Assembly (NCBI RefSeq): GCF_015690345.1
Contig: NZ_JADPUN010000213.1
Location: 35,800-99,799 of the forward strand
Direction: 5' to 3'
Source: Plantactinospora alkalitolerans
Lineage (GTDB): Bacteria > Actinomycetota > Actinomycetes > Mycobacteriales > Micromonosporaceae
Length of the DNA stretch: 64,000 bases
Under the pieces are notes generated by a model. The model was not told the DNA's origin and searched no databases. It was given only the letters and a program-made list of their open reading frames with translations. Both the position numbers and the translations under genes were made by a program. The stretch's first letter is position 1, and each line of letters opens with the position of its first letter. Positions 52,045 to 61,431 of the stretch are shown here, piece after piece.

Positions 52045-53016
52045 ATGCCGGAGAAGGTGATCCTGGTCGTGGGTTACGACGGAGCGGAACTGCTGGACAT
52101 CGCCTGCGTCACCTCCAGTCTGGACATTGCCAACCGGATCGGCGCCAACCCGCCGTACCGGAGCGTGCTGGCCACGCCCGGTGGGCACACCATCACGTGC
52201 GACTCGGGGCTGCGGTTGCACGCCCAGGCGGCCCTGGAGCGATTCACCGCACCCCTAGACACCCTGCTGGTCTCCGGCGGTCTGGGGCACGCCCGGGCCG
52301 CGGCGGGCCCGCTGCTGATCGCGCACGTCCGGCGGCTGGCCGCGCTGGCTCGCCGGGTCGCGTCGGTCTGTACCGGGGCGACCGTGCTGGCCGAGGCGGG
52401 CCTGCTCAAGAACCGCCGCGCCACCACCCACTGGATGTACGCCGAGCAGCTCGCCGCCAGCTATCCCGCCGTGCAGGTCGACCCGGACCCGATCTACATC
52501 CGTGACGGTGGCCTCGCGACGTCCGGCGGTGTCACCAGTGCACTGGATCTGACCCTCTCGTTCATCGAGGAGGATCACGGAATGGCCCTGGCCCGTGGTG
52601 TCGCGCTGGGCACGGTGGCGTATCTGCAACGGCCGGGCGCGCAGGCGCAGCAGAGCATGTTCCTGACCCGCTGCTCCACCGACGATCTCGTGGTCCGCCG
52701 GACCAGCAACCACATCGTGAGCCATCTCGGCGACGACCTGAGCACCGCCACTCTGGCCCGGCTGGCCGGGGTCAGCGAGCGGCACCTGTCCCGGCTGTTC
52801 CTGACGTACGTCCACGAGACGCCCGCGCAGTATGTTCGGCGGGCCCGGACCGAGGCGGCGGCGTACCTGTTGACCTCGACCGCGCTGCCCGTGGCCGCGA
52901 TCGCACGACGGTCCGGATTCGGCACGACCGAGTCGCTGCGGCAGGCGTTTCTCGCCCACTATTCGGTTCCGCCGTCGCGTTATCGGCTCGAGCGTCAACC
53001 GTCCGAGACCGGCTGA
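52045..53016 (+). CDS. GlxA-type regulator: DJ-1/PfpI domain plus AraC HTH
   Basis: 323 aa. Residues 1-180: DJ-1/PfpI-like sensor (VILVVGYDGAELLDIACVTSSLDIAN, then SVCTGATVLAEAGLL). Residues about 215-315: AraC-type double HTH (LSTATLARLAGVSERHLSRLF, then VAAIARRSGFGTTESLRQAFLAHYSVPPSRYR). Likely activates the divergent DJ-1-like enzyme gene, 210 bases away, in response to a reactive metabolite. Confidence 0.9.
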   Translation: MPEKVILVVGYDGAELLDIACVTSSLDIANRIGANPPYRSVLATPGGHTITCDSGLRLHAQAALERFTAPLDTLLVSGGLGHARAAAGPLLIAHVRRLAALARRVASVCTGATVLAEAGLLKNRRATTHWMYAEQLAASYPAVQVDPDPIYIRDGGLATSGGVTSALDLTLSFIEEDHGMALARGVALGTVAYLQRPGAQAQQSMFLTRCSTDDLVVRRTSNHIVSHLGDDLSTATLARLAGVSERHLSRLFLTYVHETPAQYVRRARTEAAAYLLTSTALPVAAIARRSGFGTTESLRQAFLAHYSVPPSRYRLERQPSETG

Positions 53017-53107
53017 CCCCAAAAATCCGGCGCCGCTGCGCAGGAATCCGGACGTGAACGATCACGGCTCGACGTCGGGTCGCGGGGTACCGGGCACGAT
53101 CGGTGCC

Positions 53108-53692
53108 ATGACGAATGCGGCGTTGCCACGGCGGACGAAGCTGGCCGATCGTTGGCCGACGGCCCTGGCGATGGTGGCCATCGCCGGTGCGGTCGCGGTC
53201 ATGGTTCTGCTCGATCGTGAGGTGGAGCTCTTCGGTCCGAGCATCGCCGTGATGGCCGGCATCTACCTGATGGCATATGCCATCGGCCGCCCATCGACAG
53301 CCTGGCTGGCCTTTGGCGTGCTGAGCGTCGTGATGTCGGTGTTACACGTCCTGAACGACCGGCAGGTGCTGGGGGTCGACCCGGGGGTCGGCATGACGAT
53401 CGTGCTGGTCCTGTTGTGGCTGTGGACGGTGGCGCGGCATCGCTTCACCGAGGGCCGGATCTTCTCGATCCAGACCGCCGGCATGGTGGGCTTCGGCGCG
53501 CTCACGCTGCTGTGCGCGACGGTTGCGCCCCGGCTGGGCGTCACGTTGGCCGGTGTCGGTTTTCTCGCGCACGGTCTCTGGGACGCGTACCACTTCAGGG
53601 TGAACCAGGTGGTGAACCGGCCGTGGTCGGAGTTCTGTGCGGTCGTCGACCTCGGTGTCGGCGTGGCCCTGATCATCGTGGTGGCGACGTAG
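53108..53692 (+). CDS. Polytopic membrane protein
   Basis: 194 aa with about seven hydrophobic helices. Unrecognised family; a His-rich motif (FLAHGLWDAYHFRVNQVVNRPW) between the last two helices resembles a conserved loop. ATG 53108 preferred over 53054. Convergent to the GH15 gene. Confidence 0.65.
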   Translation: MTNAALPRRTKLADRWPTALAMVAIAGAVAVMVLLDREVELFGPSIAVMAGIYLMAYAIGRPSTAWLAFGVLSVVMSVLHVLNDRQVLGVDPGVGMTIVLVLLWLWTVARHRFTEGRIFSIQTAGMVGFGALTLLCATVAPRLGVTLAGVGFLAHGLWDAYHFRVNQVVNRPWSEFCAVVDLGVGVALIIVVAT

Positions 53693-53719
53693 CCGGCGGT
53701 CCTCCGAGGGTCAGTGCGA

Positions 53720-55522
53720 CTAGATGACCGCGGTGACAGGTGTCGGCCGGCCCGTGGCCGCCGCGGTCAGGCGCCAGGCGGCCGAGATCAACCCGATGTG
53801 CGAGAACGCCTGTGGCAGGTTCCCCAACTGGTCACCCGTGTCCGGATCGATCTGCTCGGCGAACAGGCCCAGGTCGTTGGAGCGTTCCGTGAGGCGCTCG
53901 AAGAGCGCGGTCGCCCGGTCCCGCTCGCCGGCCAACGCCAGACAACCCACAAGCCAGAACGAGCAGATGACGAAGCCGGCCGAGTCGTCGGGCCAGCGCC
54001 GGACCAACCCGTCGGTGGTCAACTCCCGGTCGATCCGGTCGATCGTCGCCCGCATCCGGGGGTCGGCCGCGGAAAGGAACCCGATGAGGGGCATGACGAG
54101 TACCGACGCGTCGAGCCGGTCGGACCCGAAGGCGCCGGTGATGGCACCAACCCGGGGATTCCAGCCGTTCTCCAGGACCGAGGCGTGGATCTCGTCGCGC
54201 ACCGCCGCCCAGCGCGCCAACTCCGCCGCGTCGGCGAGGACGCGGCCGAACCGTACGGCCCGGTCCAACGCCATCCAGCACCCCACCTTCGACGAGACGT
54301 AGTGCCGCTCCTCGCCCCGCAGCTCCCACATCCCCGAATCCGGCATCCGCCAGGTTCCGGCCGCCTGCTCGGCGAGGGACCGTAGCAGCCGTCGGATGTC
54401 GTCGGGCATGGGTTCGAGGCGCTCACGCAGTAGCCACGCGGCGTCGAGAACCTGACCGAGAGCGTCCTGTTGGCGCTGGCGCCAGGCGTCGTTGCCGAGC
54501 AGTACGGGACCGACGGCGACGTGCCCGGTCAGCTCGTCGAGTTCCCGTTCGGACAGGTCGCGCTCGCCCTCGACGCCGAGCACGATCGGTATCGGGTCCA
54601 TACCCACCTCGCCGATCGCCTCGGCGATCCACCGGAAGAGCCGCTCCGACTCCTTCGGGCAGGCCGCGATCGACAGGACCCGCAGGGTCAGGCTGAAGTC
54701 GCGCAGCCACACGTAGCGATAGTCGTAGTTGTCATGACCCTCCGGCCGCACCGGCAGCGAGGTGGTCGCGGCGGCGACCACCGCCCCGCTGCGCTGATAC
54801 GTCAACCCCTGCAGGACCAGCGCACTCCGGCGCACCAGCTGCGGATAGAGCCCGGTGTAGCTGTGCTCCGCCGTCCAGGAGCGCCATCCCGCAACGGTGT
54901 CCGCAAGTGCCGCTGGCACGTCGACCGCCATCGGCTCGCGTTGGTGATAGGTCGACGAGTGCGACAGCGAGAACGCTTCCCGCCGGCCCGGATCGACAGT
55001 GAACGACGCCGATGCGTCGATCCCCTCGTGGCGCACCGGAACGCTCGCGGTCATCCCGAGCGTGCTGCCGGTGGCTCTGGAGATGGAGGTCTCGCCGTGC
55101 GGCTGGAGGTAGGCCCGTACCCGGCCGTACTCGAATCGGGGCGCGTAGGACATCAGCATCGGGACGTGCCCCGAGAGTCCTTCCACGAGCCGGAGGAGGA
55201 GGCCGGGCGGATTCCGGCCGATGTCGTGTCCACGGGCCTCGGGATCCAGGGCCAGCGCGTCGGTGACCGCCACCGACCCTTGCTCGGTGCGGAAGACCGT
55301 CCGCAGCACGAGCGTGTCGTCGAGGTAGCTCCGTTCGACCTGGAACTCACCGGCGGGCCGGATCCACCAGTGCCCGCCGTCGTCGCCGAGCAGGCGGGCG
55401 AACACCGACGGCGCGTCGAACCGGGCCGGGCACCACCAGTCCACGGAACCGTCGCGGCTGACCAGGGCCCCGGTCCGGCCGTCGGCGAGATAGCCGTAGT
55501 CGTCAACCCGACCGGCGCTCAC
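53720..55522 (-). CDS. Glycoside hydrolase family 15 protein (trehalase/glucoamylase-like)
   Basis: 600-aa cytosolic enzyme. N-terminal beta-sandwich begins IDYGYLADGRTGALVSRDGSVDWWCPARFDAPS. The alpha/alpha barrel has YDYRYVWLRDFSLTLRVL, the general acid in GMWELRGEERHYVSSKVGCW, and the general base in LFAEQIDPDTGDQLGNLPQAFSH. This is the widespread actinobacterial GH15 that hydrolyses trehalose or glucans. GTG start. No signal peptide. Confidence 0.9.
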   Translation of the reverse strand: MSAGRVDDYGYLADGRTGALVSRDGSVDWWCPARFDAPSVFARLLGDDGGHWWIRPAGEFQVERSYLDDTLVLRTVFRTEQGSVAVTDALALDPEARGHDIGRNPPGLLLRLVEGLSGHVPMLMSYAPRFEYGRVRAYLQPHGETSISRATGSTLGMTASVPVRHEGIDASASFTVDPGRREAFSLSHSSTYHQREPMAVDVPAALADTVAGWRSWTAEHSYTGLYPQLVRRSALVLQGLTYQRSGAVVAAATTSLPVRPEGHDNYDYRYVWLRDFSLTLRVLSIAACPKESERLFRWIAEAIGEVGMDPIPIVLGVEGERDLSERELDELTGHVAVGPVLLGNDAWRQRQQDALGQVLDAAWLLRERLEPMPDDIRRLLRSLAEQAAGTWRMPDSGMWELRGEERHYVSSKVGCWMALDRAVRFGRVLADAAELARWAAVRDEIHASVLENGWNPRVGAITGAFGSDRLDASVLVMPLIGFLSAADPRMRATIDRIDRELTTDGLVRRWPDDSAGFVICSFWLVGCLALAGERDRATALFERLTERSNDLGLFAEQIDPDTGDQLGNLPQAFSHIGLISAAWRLTAAATGRPTPVTAVI

Positions 55523-55612
55523 GGCACGCCACCCCGGATTGATCGCGTCTGCGCAGCATGGGCGCTCGCTTACCCCTGCCAGGGTGACCTAACCGGGCGA
55601 TATGGGATGACG

Positions 55613-56278
55613 TCAGCCGTGTCGGCCCGGAACGATGCCGGCGTCGTAGGCGTGGATGATGGCGCCGGCCCGGTCGCGGACGCCGAGTTTGAGGAAGATC
55701 GCCGAAATGTGCCCCTTGACGGTCCGCTCGCTGAGGTGGAGTGACTGGGCGATCTCGGTGTTGTTCGCTCCCGAGGCGACGAGGCGGAGCACGTCCAGCT
55801 CACGGCCGGTCAGCCCGTCGACGGACGGCGCAGGGGCGGTCGCGCGCCGCTGACGAACCCGCCCGAGGACCCGTTGCGCAACCTGAGGATCGAGCCAGGA
55901 GCCACCGCGTGCGGTGACCCGGATGGCGCCGACGAGGTCGACCGCGGGCGCGTCCTTCAGTACGAAGCCGGCCGCGCCCGCCTCGATGACTCCCCACAGC
56001 ACCTCGTCGTCCTCGAACGTGGTGAGGGCCAGTACGCGCTGCGGCGCGCCGCCGTCGGCGGTGGTCTGGAGCAGCCGGCGCGTCGCCTCGATTCCGTCGA
56101 GGACCGGCATCCGGATGTCCATGAGGACGACATCCGGGCTCAGCAACCGCGCGGCGTCGATCCCGGCCTGCCCGTTGGCGGCCTCGCCGACGATGTCGAG
56201 GTCGTCATGGGCGGACAGGATCAGTCGCAGTCCCGCGCGGACGAGTTCCTGGTCGTCGACCAGCACGATGCGGATCAT
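55613..56278 (-). CDS. NarL/LuxR-type response regulator
   Basis: 221 aa. Receiver domain with acidic pocket VLVDDQE, phosphoacceptor Asp in DVVLMDIRMPVLDG (about residue 54) and Lys in FVLKDAPA. C-terminal LuxR HTH: LTGRELDVLRLVASGANNTEIAQSLHLSERTVKGHISAIF. Start overlaps the kinase stop as TGATG. It likely controls the MMPL transporter divergent from the kinase. Confidence 0.93.
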   Translation of the reverse strand: MIRIVLVDDQELVRAGLRLILSAHDDLDIVGEAANGQAGIDAARLLSPDVVLMDIRMPVLDGIEATRRLLQTTADGGAPQRVLALTTFEDDEVLWGVIEAGAAGFVLKDAPAVDLVGAIRVTARGGSWLDPQVAQRVLGRVRQRRATAPAPSVDGLTGRELDVLRLVASGANNTEIAQSLHLSERTVKGHISAIFLKLGVRDRAGAIIHAYDAGIVPGRHG

Positions 56279-57429
56279 CAGCCGACCGCCGCGCCGGCCC
56301 GCCGCAGGGGGAGCGACGCCTCGATCAGCCAGCCGTCACCGTCGGGACCGGCCGACATCGTCCCGCCGAGGGCGGTGACCCGCTGCCGCATGCCGTCGAG
56401 GCCGGTGCCACCCCGACCGCGTTGCGCCGAGGGTGTCCGACGTGCGGCGCCGTTGCGTACCGAGACGACGAGGTGTTCGGGGTCCTGAACGACGCGAACG
56501 ACGATCTCGGCTCCGGGGGCATGGTGCTGCACGTTGCTGAGGGACTCCTGCACGACCCGGAAGGCGGCGAGCCCGGTGTACGTGTCGACGGCATCGAGGT
56601 CGCCGGTCACCTCGCTGCGTACCGGAAGACCCGCCGAGGCCACGGACTCCAGCAGGGCGACGATGTCCGGGGCGCCGGGTACCGGCGGTTGGGCCCCGGT
56701 CTCGTCCGGATCCCTCAACAGGCCGACGATCGTCCGTACGGATTGCAGACTGTCCCGTCCCACCTGCTCGGCACGGTCGAGCGCCTCGGCCGCCGCCGCC
56801 GGATCGCGGTCGAGGACCTGTCGGGCACCGACCAGGTTGAGCAGGACGACGGTGAGGCCGTGCCCGACCGCGTCGTGGACGTCGTGGGCGATCCGTCGGC
56901 GCTCGGCAGCGGCAGCGGCGACGTCGAGCCGGTCCTGTGCCTCGGTCAGTGCGGCGATAAGTTGGCGCTCCCGACGGAGGATGCGACCGATCAGCCAGTT
57001 GAACAGGGCGCCGGTCGCGAAGAAGACCGCGGCGGGGTAGTCCTCGCGCCACTGCCCGAAGTGGAGGATGGCCACCGCCGGGCCGACCATCGCACCGACC
57101 ACCGCCGCCGTCTCCGCCAGCCACGAGTTTCCCATGGCCGCCAGCCACGCCACCGCGAGCAGTGCCAGGAAGGTGGCGCCCAACGCCTCGTAGAAGAAGC
57201 TGACGACCGCCGGGATACCGACGCCCGCGACGGCCATGGTCCACGGCCCGACCCGGACCTGGCCCGCCAGCAGCGCCCAGGGGACGAGCGCGAGTGCCAG
57301 CGTCGCGACCAGACCGATGGTGATGTCGGTCGTCACGAACACGAGCAGGGCCGCCGCCAGGGCCGCGATCGGGAAGGCCAGGCCGGTGGTCAACGAACCG
57401 CCCCATGCACGTAGCCCGGTCGCTTCCAT
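56278..57429 (-). CDS. Sensor histidine kinase, HisKA_3 type
   Basis: 383 aa. Six hydrophobic segments within residues 12-150, then coiled region and dimerisation motif AAAERRRIAHDVHDAVGHGL with the phosphoacceptor His near 185. HATPase_c region with GGTGLDGMRQRVTALGG near 340. First gene of the two-component pair. The 185-base divergent region to the MMPL gene has a short dyad GGGGAC-CC-GTCCCC (57459-57472), a possible regulator site. Multipass N-terminus suggests it senses a membrane-associated signal. Confidence 0.9.
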   Translation of the reverse strand: MEATGLRAWGGSLTTGLAFPIAALAAALLVFVTTDITIGLVATLALALVPWALLAGQVRVGPWTMAVAGVGIPAVVSFFYEALGATFLALLAVAWLAAMGNSWLAETAAVVGAMVGPAVAILHFGQWREDYPAAVFFATGALFNWLIGRILRRERQLIAALTEAQDRLDVAAAAAERRRIAHDVHDAVGHGLTVVLLNLVGARQVLDRDPAAAAEALDRAEQVGRDSLQSVRTIVGLLRDPDETGAQPPVPGAPDIVALLESVASAGLPVRSEVTGDLDAVDTYTGLAAFRVVQESLSNVQHHAPGAEIVVRVVQDPEHLVVSVRNGAARRTPSAQRGRGGTGLDGMRQRVTALGGTMSAGPDGDGWLIEASLPLRRAGAAVG

Positions 57430-57614
57430 GATCGGAGAGTACCGCCGTTCGCAACCGGGGGGACCCGTCCCCGGGTACCTGTCGACCCCGGCCTCCGGTA
57501 CGGCCCCGGGCCCGGCCCTGGACCTGATCTTTTGCGGTCGGCGGTCCGATGTGCACGGTGGGTCCCGGAGCAGACGATGCAGTCATCACTTTCTCGCGGA
57601 CATCGGAGCCTCTC

Positions 57615-59738
57615 GTGTTCAACAAAATCGGCTGTTTCACCGTCCGGTGGCGCCGCCTGGTGCTGGCCCTGACCGTTCTCTTCGTCGTCGCGGCAGGCGC
57701 GGCCGGAACCGGCGTCTTCAGCGATCTCGGTGGCGGTGGTTTCGAGGATCCGGACGCCGAGTCGACCCGGGCCAGTGCCTTCATGACCGAGATCGGCGCT
57801 CCCGACCCCGAGCTGGTCCTGCTGGTCAAGGCGATCGAGGGCGACGGCGTCGACGACCCGGCCGTACGCGCCGCCGGCGACGAGCTGACCAGAGCCGTCT
57901 CGGGTGTGCCCGCGGTGGACACGGTGACGTCCTACTGGTCGACGGGCGGGGAGCGGTCACTGCGGTCGACCGACGGACGTTCGGCGCTGGTGGTGATCGA
58001 CCTCGCCGGCACCGAGGAGCAGGTCGACGAGGCGGCCGCCTCGATCGAGGACACCTACGTCGGCACCCGGGGGCCCATCACCGTCCGGGCGGGCGGCGGG
58101 TACCCGATCGACAACGCCATCGGCGAACAGCTCAGCACCGACCTGGTCAACGCCGAACTGCTGGCGATCCCCGCCACGCTGGCGCTGCTGCTCCTCGTGT
58201 TCGGCGGAATAGTCGCGGCCGGACTGCCACTGGTCATCGCGCTGGTCGCGGTCGTCGGCGCGCTCCTGGCCCTGCTCGGTATCGCACAGGTCGCCGACGT
58301 CTCGGTCTACTCGATCAACCTCATGACCGGTCTCGGGTTCGGGTTGGCGATCGACTACTCACTCTTCATCCTCAGCCGGTTCCGGGAGGAGCTGGCCGCC
58401 GGCCGTACGACGGAGGCGGCGGTGGTGCGCACCGTCGAGACCGCCGGACGTACCGTCGCGTTCTCGGCTCTCACCGTCGCGATCTCCCTGTCGGCGCTCC
58501 TGGTCTTCCCGCTGTCCTTCCTCCGGTCCTTCGCCTACGCGGGCGTCGCGGTGGTCATCTGCGCCGCGGCAGCCTCGCTGCTGACCCTGCCGGCTCTGCT
58601 GGCGACCCTCGGGCCCCGGGTGAACACCTGGTCGATCCGGCTCGGCCGGCGTAGCTCCCGTCCGGCCGGAACCGGTTTCTGGCACCGGCTCGCCAACGCG
58701 GTCATGCGCCGGCCGGCCCTGGTCGCGACCGGTGTCATCGTCTTCCTCCTGGCGTTGGGTAGCCCGTTCCTCGGCGTCAACCCGGGACTGCCGTCGTACC
58801 AGGCGCTGCCGCCGGGCAACGAGGCCCGGCAGGTCGCCGAGTCGATCAGCGCCGGGTTCGCCGGGAACCGGACGGCGCAGTTCGGCGTCGTCCTGCCCGG
58901 TGTCGACGCCCGGGGTACGGACGCCGACGCGGTGGCGGCCTTCGCCGGCCAGGTCGGCGCGGTCGACGGCGTCACCGACGTGGCGGTGCACTCGGCGGAC
59001 GCAGGCTCGTGGCTGACCGTCGTGCCCTCAGTGGTGCTGCGGTCGGCCGAGGGCGAGAAGCTCGTCAAGGACATTCGTGCGCTGGATCCGCCGTTCGAGT
59101 TCGGCGTCGAGGGTGCCGCGGCGGAACTCGTCGACGCCAAGGCCGCCATCCACAGCCGACTGCCGCTGGCCTTGGCCATCATCGCGGTGGCCACCTCGGT
59201 ACTGCTGTTCCTGGTGTTCGGCAGCATTCTCGTACCCGTCAAGGCGATCGTGCTGAACCTGCTGTCGCTCACGGCCACGTTCGGGGCGATGGTCTGGATC
59301 TTCCAGGACGGTCACCTGTCGGGGCTCCTCGGCTTCACGGCCACGGGCCAACTCGACGTGTCGATGCCCATTCTGATGTTCTGCGTCGCCTTCGGCCTGT
59401 CGATGGACTACGAGGTGTTCCTGCTGTCCCGGATCAAGGAGGAGTACGACCTCACCGGTGACAACACCCGGTCGATCGCCGCCGGGCTCGAGAAGACCGG
59501 TGGCCTCATCACCGCGGCGGCCCTGGTGTTGGCGATCTCGTTCGTCGCCTTCGGCACGAGCGGCATGAGCTTCCTGAAACTGATGGGGATCGGCCTGGCG
59601 TTGGCGATCATCATGGACGCCACCATCATCCGCGGACTGCTGGTCCCGGCCGTCATGCGCCTCGCCGGGAACGCCAACTGGTGGGCACCCGGCCCGCTCC
59701 GGCGGCTCCACCAGCGCTGGAATCTCCAGGAGCGCTGA
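57615..59738 (+). CDS. MMPL-family RND transporter
   Basis: 707 aa, two homologous halves each with a large extracytoplasmic loop and five or six transmembrane helices, as in MmpL/HpnN-type transporters. LGFGLAIDYSLFILSRFREEL and FGLSMDYEVFLLSRIKEEYDL are the paired helix 4-like motifs with the proton-relay Asp-Tyr. The GTG at 57615 follows CGGAG by about six bases and gives the standard start FNKIGCFTVRW. Likely exports a lipid or drug. Divergent from the two-component system. Confidence 0.9.
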   Translation: MFNKIGCFTVRWRRLVLALTVLFVVAAGAAGTGVFSDLGGGGFEDPDAESTRASAFMTEIGAPDPELVLLVKAIEGDGVDDPAVRAAGDELTRAVSGVPAVDTVTSYWSTGGERSLRSTDGRSALVVIDLAGTEEQVDEAAASIEDTYVGTRGPITVRAGGGYPIDNAIGEQLSTDLVNAELLAIPATLALLLLVFGGIVAAGLPLVIALVAVVGALLALLGIAQVADVSVYSINLMTGLGFGLAIDYSLFILSRFREELAAGRTTEAAVVRTVETAGRTVAFSALTVAISLSALLVFPLSFLRSFAYAGVAVVICAAAASLLTLPALLATLGPRVNTWSIRLGRRSSRPAGTGFWHRLANAVMRRPALVATGVIVFLLALGSPFLGVNPGLPSYQALPPGNEARQVAESISAGFAGNRTAQFGVVLPGVDARGTDADAVAAFAGQVGAVDGVTDVAVHSADAGSWLTVVPSVVLRSAEGEKLVKDIRALDPPFEFGVEGAAAELVDAKAAIHSRLPLALAIIAVATSVLLFLVFGSILVPVKAIVLNLLSLTATFGAMVWIFQDGHLSGLLGFTATGQLDVSMPILMFCVAFGLSMDYEVFLLSRIKEEYDLTGDNTRSIAAGLEKTGGLITAAALVLAISFVAFGTSGMSFLKLMGIGLALAIIMDATIIRGLLVPAVMRLAGNANWWAPGPLRRLHQRWNLQER

Positions 59739-59747
59739 CGCGCACCA

Positions 59748-59795
59748 ACCGCCGGTCCCGCCCTGGAGGTCTCCTTCCCGGGCGGGACCGGCGGT
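59748..59795. terminator. 16-bp hairpin between convergent genes
   Basis: Arms at 59748-59763 (ACCGCCGGTCCCGCCC) and 59780-59795 pair perfectly across 16 bases. The hairpin sits between the MMPL and M28 peptidase stops and serves both directions. Confidence 0.8.
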
Positions 59796-59814
59796 GGCGG
59801 TCGGTCGGCGATGC

Positions 59815-61284
59815 TCAGCTACCGGGGCGGGGGAACGCCACCGGGCTGCGGTGCCCGGCCGTGTCGACGGCCCGTACCCCGAAGAAGACGTTGTCCTTGG
59901 ACAGGTCGACGGTGGCCGTGGTGACGTCACCGACCCCGATCACGTGGGTCCACTCGGGCGCGGTCGTCTCCCGCCAGACGATCTCGTAGCCGGCCAGGTC
60001 GGGTTCGGTGCCCCGGGACCACCGCAGCTCGGTGTCGTTGGTCAGGTTGGTCGTGACGACGATGGCATTCTTCGGCGTACCCGGAGCCTGGGCGAGGGAC
60101 CACAACGTCGCCGCGTTCACCCTGGCCACCCGGGTGATGTACCCGAAGTCGCAGAATTCCGGCAGGTCGCCGTACTGCTTGCCGTCGACCACCCGGACGT
60201 CCTGGTGCTGGTGCGCGAAGTCCTCGTTCGGCTCGGTGAACCGGCCCGCCGGATAGCCCTGCTCCAGGAACGAGATGTGGTCGCTGCCGCGCAGGTAGCG
60301 GTCCCGGCGGTAGATCACCCGGATCCTCATTCCGGTGCTGTCGTTGTCCGCGACGTCGCTGACGAAGCGGGCCAACTGGCGGCTCGGCGAGTCGTTCTCC
60401 CCGCCGACGGACCGCCGGGTGTTCCCCTCCGCCGGTGTCTCGGCCGTCGGCACCCCCTCGGCGAAGAGCCGGACGGTCCGCCGGTCCCGGGTGCCGTCGT
60501 CCGCCGTACTGCTGCCGACGATGTCGTCGCTGAACATCCCCTGCACGTCCGCCCCGGCGGCCCTGTACTGCCGGGCCAGGTACCCCGATCCGTACAGGCC
60601 CTGTTCCTCGCCGGCCACGGCGGCGAAGACGATGGTCGCCTCGCTGCGCCGGGTCGCCACCACCCGGGCCAGCTCCATCAGCACCGCCACCCCGGACGCG
60701 TCGTCGTCGGCACCGGGCGCGTCGCTGGTCGCGTCCATCACGTCGGTGCACCGCGAGTCGTAGTGTCCGGTCACCACGTAGATCCGGTCCGGCGACGATT
60801 CGCCGCGCAACGTGGCCACCACGTTCGTGATCCGGGTCGGCACCGGGATCCGGGACGCCGGCCCCTGGACGTACGACTGGAGTTCCACCGTCATCCGCCC
60901 GCCGGACCGCGCGGCGTAGCCCTGCATCTGCTGGTGGATCCAGTCCCGGGCGGCGCCGATCCCGCGCGCCGGGTCGTCCTGGCTGGAGAGGGTGTGCCGG
61001 GTGCCGAACGCGGCGAGCCGCCGCACGATCGCCTCGATCCGGCGCTGGTCGATCTCACCCAGCAGTTCCCGCAGTTCGCGATCGGGGGATTGCGGCCGGA
61101 CCGGTCGGCCCGGACCCGCGTCACCGGTCCGGACGGTGGCCGTGGCGGGGGAGCCGGCGGCGGCCACCGGTACGGCGACGGTGGCGGCCGCGGTGACGGT
61201 GGCGGCGGACAGGAACGTGCGGCGGCTGGACTTCGTGGGCCCGTTGCCTCGGAGCTCATCGGCTGTCATGCCAGGCATCGTCAT
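59815..61284 (-). CDS. Tat-exported M28 family metallopeptidase
   Basis: 489 aa. Twin-arginine signal SRRTFLSAATVTAAATVAVPVAAAG within residues 18-45. M28 aminopeptidase domain: YVVTGHYDSR (zinc His), APGADDDASGVA (bridging Asp) and AVAGEEQGLYGS (Glu pair). Further zinc ligands expected in later loops, e.g. LRGSDHISFLEQGYPAG. The C-terminal 95 residues look like a fibronectin-type III domain (LRWSRGTEPDLAGYEIVWRE). Start could also be TTG 61287 or ATG 61269. Confidence 0.9.
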   Translation of the reverse strand: MTMPGMTADELRGNGPTKSSRRTFLSAATVTAAATVAVPVAAAGSPATATVRTGDAGPGRPVRPQSPDRELRELLGEIDQRRIEAIVRRLAAFGTRHTLSSQDDPARGIGAARDWIHQQMQGYAARSGGRMTVELQSYVQGPASRIPVPTRITNVVATLRGESSPDRIYVVTGHYDSRCTDVMDATSDAPGADDDASGVAVLMELARVVATRRSEATIVFAAVAGEEQGLYGSGYLARQYRAAGADVQGMFSDDIVGSSTADDGTRDRRTVRLFAEGVPTAETPAEGNTRRSVGGENDSPSRQLARFVSDVADNDSTGMRIRVIYRRDRYLRGSDHISFLEQGYPAGRFTEPNEDFAHQHQDVRVVDGKQYGDLPEFCDFGYITRVARVNAATLWSLAQAPGTPKNAIVVTTNLTNDTELRWSRGTEPDLAGYEIVWRETTAPEWTHVIGVGDVTTATVDLSKDNVFFGVRAVDTAGHRSPVAFPRPGS

Positions 61285-61431
61285 CAATGCGTGTTCTGGA
61301 TGTCAACGGACGGGATCATCACCACGGCCCGGTTCGCGGCGCTGCACGCCCGTCCGCACCGGTTCGCGTCCGTCGGCCGGACAACGGACGGACCGGGGTT
61401 TGCCGGGCCGATGTCCGGGAACGGCGGGGCC

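Noticed and set aside
59794..61431. Upstream extension of the NDH-2-like frame across the M28 gene
   Set aside because: The frame is open by GC bias only; the flavoprotein starts naturally at 61432 with its FAD motif nine residues later.
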